A stretch of 64,000 nt of DNA from Lysobacterales bacterium (GTDB taxonomy: Bacteria > Pseudomonadota > Gammaproteobacteria > Xanthomonadales > Xanthomonadaceae), in assembly GCA_016718605.1 (NCBI GenBank), contig JADKCY010000003.1, positions 930,001 to 994,000 on the forward strand. Direction: 5' to 3'. Below are positions 61,595 to 64,000 of this stretch, one piece after another. Each line of letters begins with the position of its first letter. Position 1 is the first letter of the stretch. The notes beneath the pieces are model-generated. The model was given only the letters and a program-made list of their open reading frames with translations, searched no databases and was not told the DNA's origin. A program made the position numbers and the translations under genes.

Positions 61595-62206
61595 ATGACT
61601 CTACGCACCGTGCTTTGGCCTTTGGCCCTGACCTTCGCCACCGCCATGCCATTGGCGTCCGCCGATGACGCGTCAATCGACGTGCCGTCCAAGGTCTTCC
61701 TGCAGCGCTTGCAGTCGCTGTGCGGACTCGCCTTCGAAGGCCACGTGGCGGTCGATACGCCCGCCGAACCCACCAATCCCTTCGCGGGTAAAACGCTGCT
61801 GATGCATGTGCGCGAGTGTCCCGAGGATGGCGTACGGATTCCATTTCATGTGGGCGATGATCGCTCGCGCACGTGGGTGCTGACCCGCGCCGGCAGCGGC
61901 CTGCGACTGAAGCATGACCATCGACATGCCGACGGCACGCCCGATGCCACCACACTGTATGGCGGTGATACGACCGACGCCGGCACCGCGGAACGTCAGC
62001 AGTTCCCGGTCGACGCCGAGTCGATCACATTGTTCCGCGCCGAAGGGCGCGAAGTGTCCACGAGTAACACATGGGCGATGGAGATTCGCCCCGGCGAGCA
62101 GTTCGTCTATGAGCTTTCGCGCCCGGGAGGACGACTGTTCCGTGTGGTGTTCGACCTCAGACAGCCGGTGGACGCGCCGCCTGCGCCTTGGGGCGCCGAG
62201 CTTTGA
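61595..62206 (+). CDS. Secreted protein of unknown function
   Basis: A 203-residue protein with a signal peptide (TVLWPLALTFATAMPLASA). The mature domain is beta-rich: CGLAFEGHVAVDTPAEPTNPFAGKTLLMHVRECPEDGVRIPFHVGDDRSRTWVLTRAGSGLRLKHDHRHADG, then VSTSNTWAMEIRPGEQFVYELSRPGGRLFRVVFDLRQPV. Two conserved-looking Cys residues (in LCGLAFEG and RECPED) may form a disulfide. The phrase RTWVLTRxxxGLRLKHDHRHxDG recurs in hypothetical proteins of related bacteria, but I cannot name the family. Confidence 0.82.
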   Translation: MTLRTVLWPLALTFATAMPLASADDASIDVPSKVFLQRLQSLCGLAFEGHVAVDTPAEPTNPFAGKTLLMHVRECPEDGVRIPFHVGDDRSRTWVLTRAGSGLRLKHDHRHADGTPDATTLYGGDTTDAGTAERQQFPVDAESITLFRAEGREVSTSNTWAMEIRPGEQFVYELSRPGGRLFRVVFDLRQPVDAPPAPWGAEL

Positions 62207-62353
62207 CACGGCGTCGTAGGACTGGGCGGGCGTGAAAATGCCGGCGCTGGGCTTGGCTGTCGCGCCGAGTCTGGCCCCCGTCCGGATTGCGCTCCGGCGA
62301 ATCAAGCGCTTGCGTGATTGATCTGCATGCGGGTCACGCATGGCCGGCAGAAT

Positions 62354-62370
62354 CTCGGATTTGATCCGAG
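62354..62370 (+). terminator. Small hairpin between the secreted protein gene and aspS
   Basis: CTCGGAT and ATCCGAG form a seven-base-pair stem with a TTG loop, followed by TTT. It could be a weak terminator or an aspS leader element; the evidence is slight. Confidence 0.3.
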
Positions 62371-62467
62371 TTTGCCTGGAAAGTTTGCGGCCAGTGTCGC
62401 CGAAGCCTACCATTTGCGGCCTTTCGTTCTGCCATCTGGCCGTGCCCGTTCCGGCCCCGGAGTTTCC

Positions 62468-64000
62468 ATGCGTAGCCATTATTGCGGTCTCGTCGACGAG
62501 ACCCTGATCGGACAGTCGGTCACCTTGTGCGGTTGGACGGATGTCGCCCGCAATCTCGGCGGAGTGTGCTTCATCGATCTGCGTGACCATGAGGGCATCG
62601 TGCAGGTGGTCATCGAGCCTGATCAGCGCGAGGTGTTCGCAGTGGCCGAGCAGGTTGGCTACGAAGATGTGCTGCGCGTGACCGGGTCGATTCGTGCGCG
62701 TCACAGCACCAACGAAAAGCTGCGCAGCGGGCGCATCGAAGTGGTCGCAGAGCGCATTGAAATCCTCAACAAGGCGGCCAAGTTGCCGTTCTACTCGCAC
62801 GAAAATCCTGGCGAGGACGTGCGCCTCAAATATCGCTATCTGGACATCCGTCGCCCGGAAATGCAGCGCATGCTGCGCAAGCGCACGGCACTGGTGCGCG
62901 CGCTGCGCCACTACCTGGACTCGCGCGGTTTTCAGGACATCGAAACGCCGATCCTCACCAAGGCAACGCCGGAAGGCGCGCGCGACTATCTGGTGCCTTC
63001 GCGGGTTCACGCAGGCGAGTTTTTCGCGCTGCCGCAATCGCCACAGTTGTTCAAGCAGTTGCTGATGATGGCGGGCATGGACCGCTACTACCAGATCGCC
63101 CGATGCTTCCGCGACGAAGACCTGCGCGCGGATCGCCAGCCCGAGTTCACCCAACTCGACATGGAGTTCGCCTTCGTCGAAGAGCGCGACGTCCAGGACT
63201 TCGTCGAAGGCATGATCCGGCACATCTTCAAGCAAGTGCAGGAGGTCGAACTCGTCGCCCCATTCCCCCGCATCAGCTATGCCGAAGCCATGCGCCGCTT
63301 TGGGTCGGACAAGCCGGATCTGCGTATCGATCTGGAATTCACCGACATCGCTGCGTTGGTGACAAGCTGCGAATTCAAGGTGTTCACCGACTGGGCCAAT
63401 CATGAAGACGGTCGTGTGGTGGCATTGCGCGTACCGAACGCGACGCTGTCACGCAAACAGATCGATGACTATGCTGCCTTCGTGGCGCGCTACGGCGCCA
63501 AAGGTCTGGCGTGGATGCGCGTCGATGATCTCGCCAAGGGTCGCGAGGGCATCAACTCGCCGATTGCCAAGTTCCTGGACGAGACCGCATTGAACGCGAT
63601 ATTGGGAGCCACCGGGGCACAGAGCGGCGACATGATTTTCTTCGGTGCCGGTGTCTACAAGACCGTATGCGACTTCATGGGCGCGCTGCGACTGAAGGTC
63701 GGCAAGGATCTCGGTCGGGTCGAGAATGCGTGGAAGCCGCTGTGGGTGACCGACTTCCCGATGTTCGAGTGGGATGAAGAGGCTGCCCGCTACGTCGCTC
63801 TGCATCATCCCTTCACCGCGCCATCGGTGGATGACGTCGCCGATTTGCGCGCCAATGCGCGCATCGCGGTCAGCCGCGGCTATGACATGGTGCTGAATGG
63901 AAATGAGATCGGCGGTGGTTCGATTCGCATTCATCGGCCTGAAATGCAGTCGGCGGTGTTCGACCTGCTGGGCATCGGCGCGGAAGAGGCGGAAGCGAAG
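62468..64000 (+). CDS. aspS: Aspartyl-tRNA synthetase (3' end outside window)
   Basis: 511 codons of a class II aminoacyl-tRNA synthetase. The N-terminal OB-fold anticodon domain (MRSHYCGLVDETLIGQSVTLCGWTDVARNLGGVCFIDLRDHEGIVQVV) precedes motif 1 (LDSRGFQDIETPILTKATPEGARDYLVPS) and motif 2 (YYQIARCFRDEDLRADRQPEFTQLDMEFAF). The bacterial GAD insertion follows (FKVFTDWANHEDGRVVALRVPNATLSRKQIDDYAAFVARYGAKGLAWMRVDD), and then LHHPFTAPSVDD and GYDMVLNGNEIGGGSIRIH. Motif 3 is beyond the right edge. The enzyme charges tRNA-Asp. The ATG at 62468 is followed directly by the conserved RSHYCG start. Confidence 0.96.
   Translation, partial: MRSHYCGLVDETLIGQSVTLCGWTDVARNLGGVCFIDLRDHEGIVQVVIEPDQREVFAVAEQVGYEDVLRVTGSIRARHSTNEKLRSGRIEVVAERIEILNKAAKLPFYSHENPGEDVRLKYRYLDIRRPEMQRMLRKRTALVRALRHYLDSRGFQDIETPILTKATPEGARDYLVPSRVHAGEFFALPQSPQLFKQLLMMAGMDRYYQIARCFRDEDLRADRQPEFTQLDMEFAFVEERDVQDFVEGMIRHIFKQVQEVELVAPFPRISYAEAMRRFGSDKPDLRIDLEFTDIAALVTSCEFKVFTDWANHEDGRVVALRVPNATLSRKQIDDYAAFVARYGAKGLAWMRVDDLAKGREGINSPIAKFLDETALNAILGATGAQSGDMIFFGAGVYKTVCDFMGALRLKVGKDLGRVENAWKPLWVTDFPMFEWDEEAARYVALHHPFTAPSVDDVADLRANARIAVSRGYDMVLNGNEIGGGSIRIHRPEMQSAVFDLLGIGAEEAEAK

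Noticed and set aside
61673..63403. A 576-codon minus-strand frame opposite aspS and the small secreted gene
   Set aside because: Antisense of aspS; no family features.
1..64000. tRNA, rRNA, riboswitch and insertion-sequence genes
   Set aside because: I looked for cloverleaf-like stretches, transposase motifs and long terminal inverted repeats and saw none that I could support by eye; a tRNA or covariance-model scan could still find one.

Overview
This window is a GC-rich stretch of a gammaproteobacterial chromosome, most likely from the Xanthomonadales/Lysobacterales. I infer this from the AceK/phosphorylatable-Icd pair, the FmdB next to aspS, the yqjD-E-K operon, DUF4124 and DUF4398 envelope proteins, and the DUF1302/DUF1329/BNR/RND locus. 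No rRNA, tRNA, CRISPR array or insertion sequence was recognised.

Layout. 1-10.2 kb holds housekeeping and envelope genes: glgC (cut by the left edge), an rluE-type pseudouridine synthase, several lipoproteins, aceK, an FG-GAP secreted protein, a PhnA/YjdM zinc-ribbon protein and a class D (OXA-type) beta-lactamase. 10.4-19.7 kb is a minus-strand surface-lipid or hydrophobic-substrate module: a VolA-like lipase lipoprotein, DUF1302, DUF1329, a Ycf48-like BNR protein and an RND/MMPL exporter, punctuated by two clear terminators. 20.9-22.5 kb is a collapsed Mrp Na+/H+ antiporter operon: scraps of mrpA and mrpE, then intact mrpF and an mrpG with an unusual C-terminal extension. 23.7-26.4 kb is the CIRCE-controlled groES-groEL operon, followed by a second copy of the groEL 3' end with its own terminator. 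26.4-30.8 kb holds yqjD-yqjE-yqjK, an AI-2E/PerM transporter and two DUF4398 envelope proteins.

31.2-40.8 kb is the standout: a six-gene, translationally coupled defence island in the order hsdR, AlbA_2/HATPase protein, hsdS, PrrC-like anticodon nuclease, RhuM family, hsdM. The anticodon-nuclease candidate has the full ABC-type NTPase motif set plus an Arg-x3-Glu...His triad, so the locus looks like a type I restriction system with a built-in tRNA-cleaving back-up. 41-47.9 kb is a three-gene transglutaminase/circularly permuted ATP-grasp/alpha-E cluster of the predicted peptide-tagging amidoligase class. 48.4-49.8 kb carries icd, the substrate of AceK. 51.4-57.3 kb holds an M50-like metalloprotease divergent from a PspA, Ycf46-like AAA, coiled-coil membrane protein and periplasmic-binding/OmpA cluster, a plausible uncharacterised envelope-stress system. 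57.4-64 kb has an ABC-F ATPase, a methyltransferase, fmdB, a GNAT, two small secreted proteins and aspS (cut by the right edge).

Caution on quality. Between about 11.5 and 39.4 kb I count about fifteen small indels breaking nine genes, including groES, groEL, hsdR and hsdM. Many sit in short homopolymers, and none were found in the other ~36 kb. Most are probably sequencing or assembly errors, so I annotate these genes across the frameshifts.
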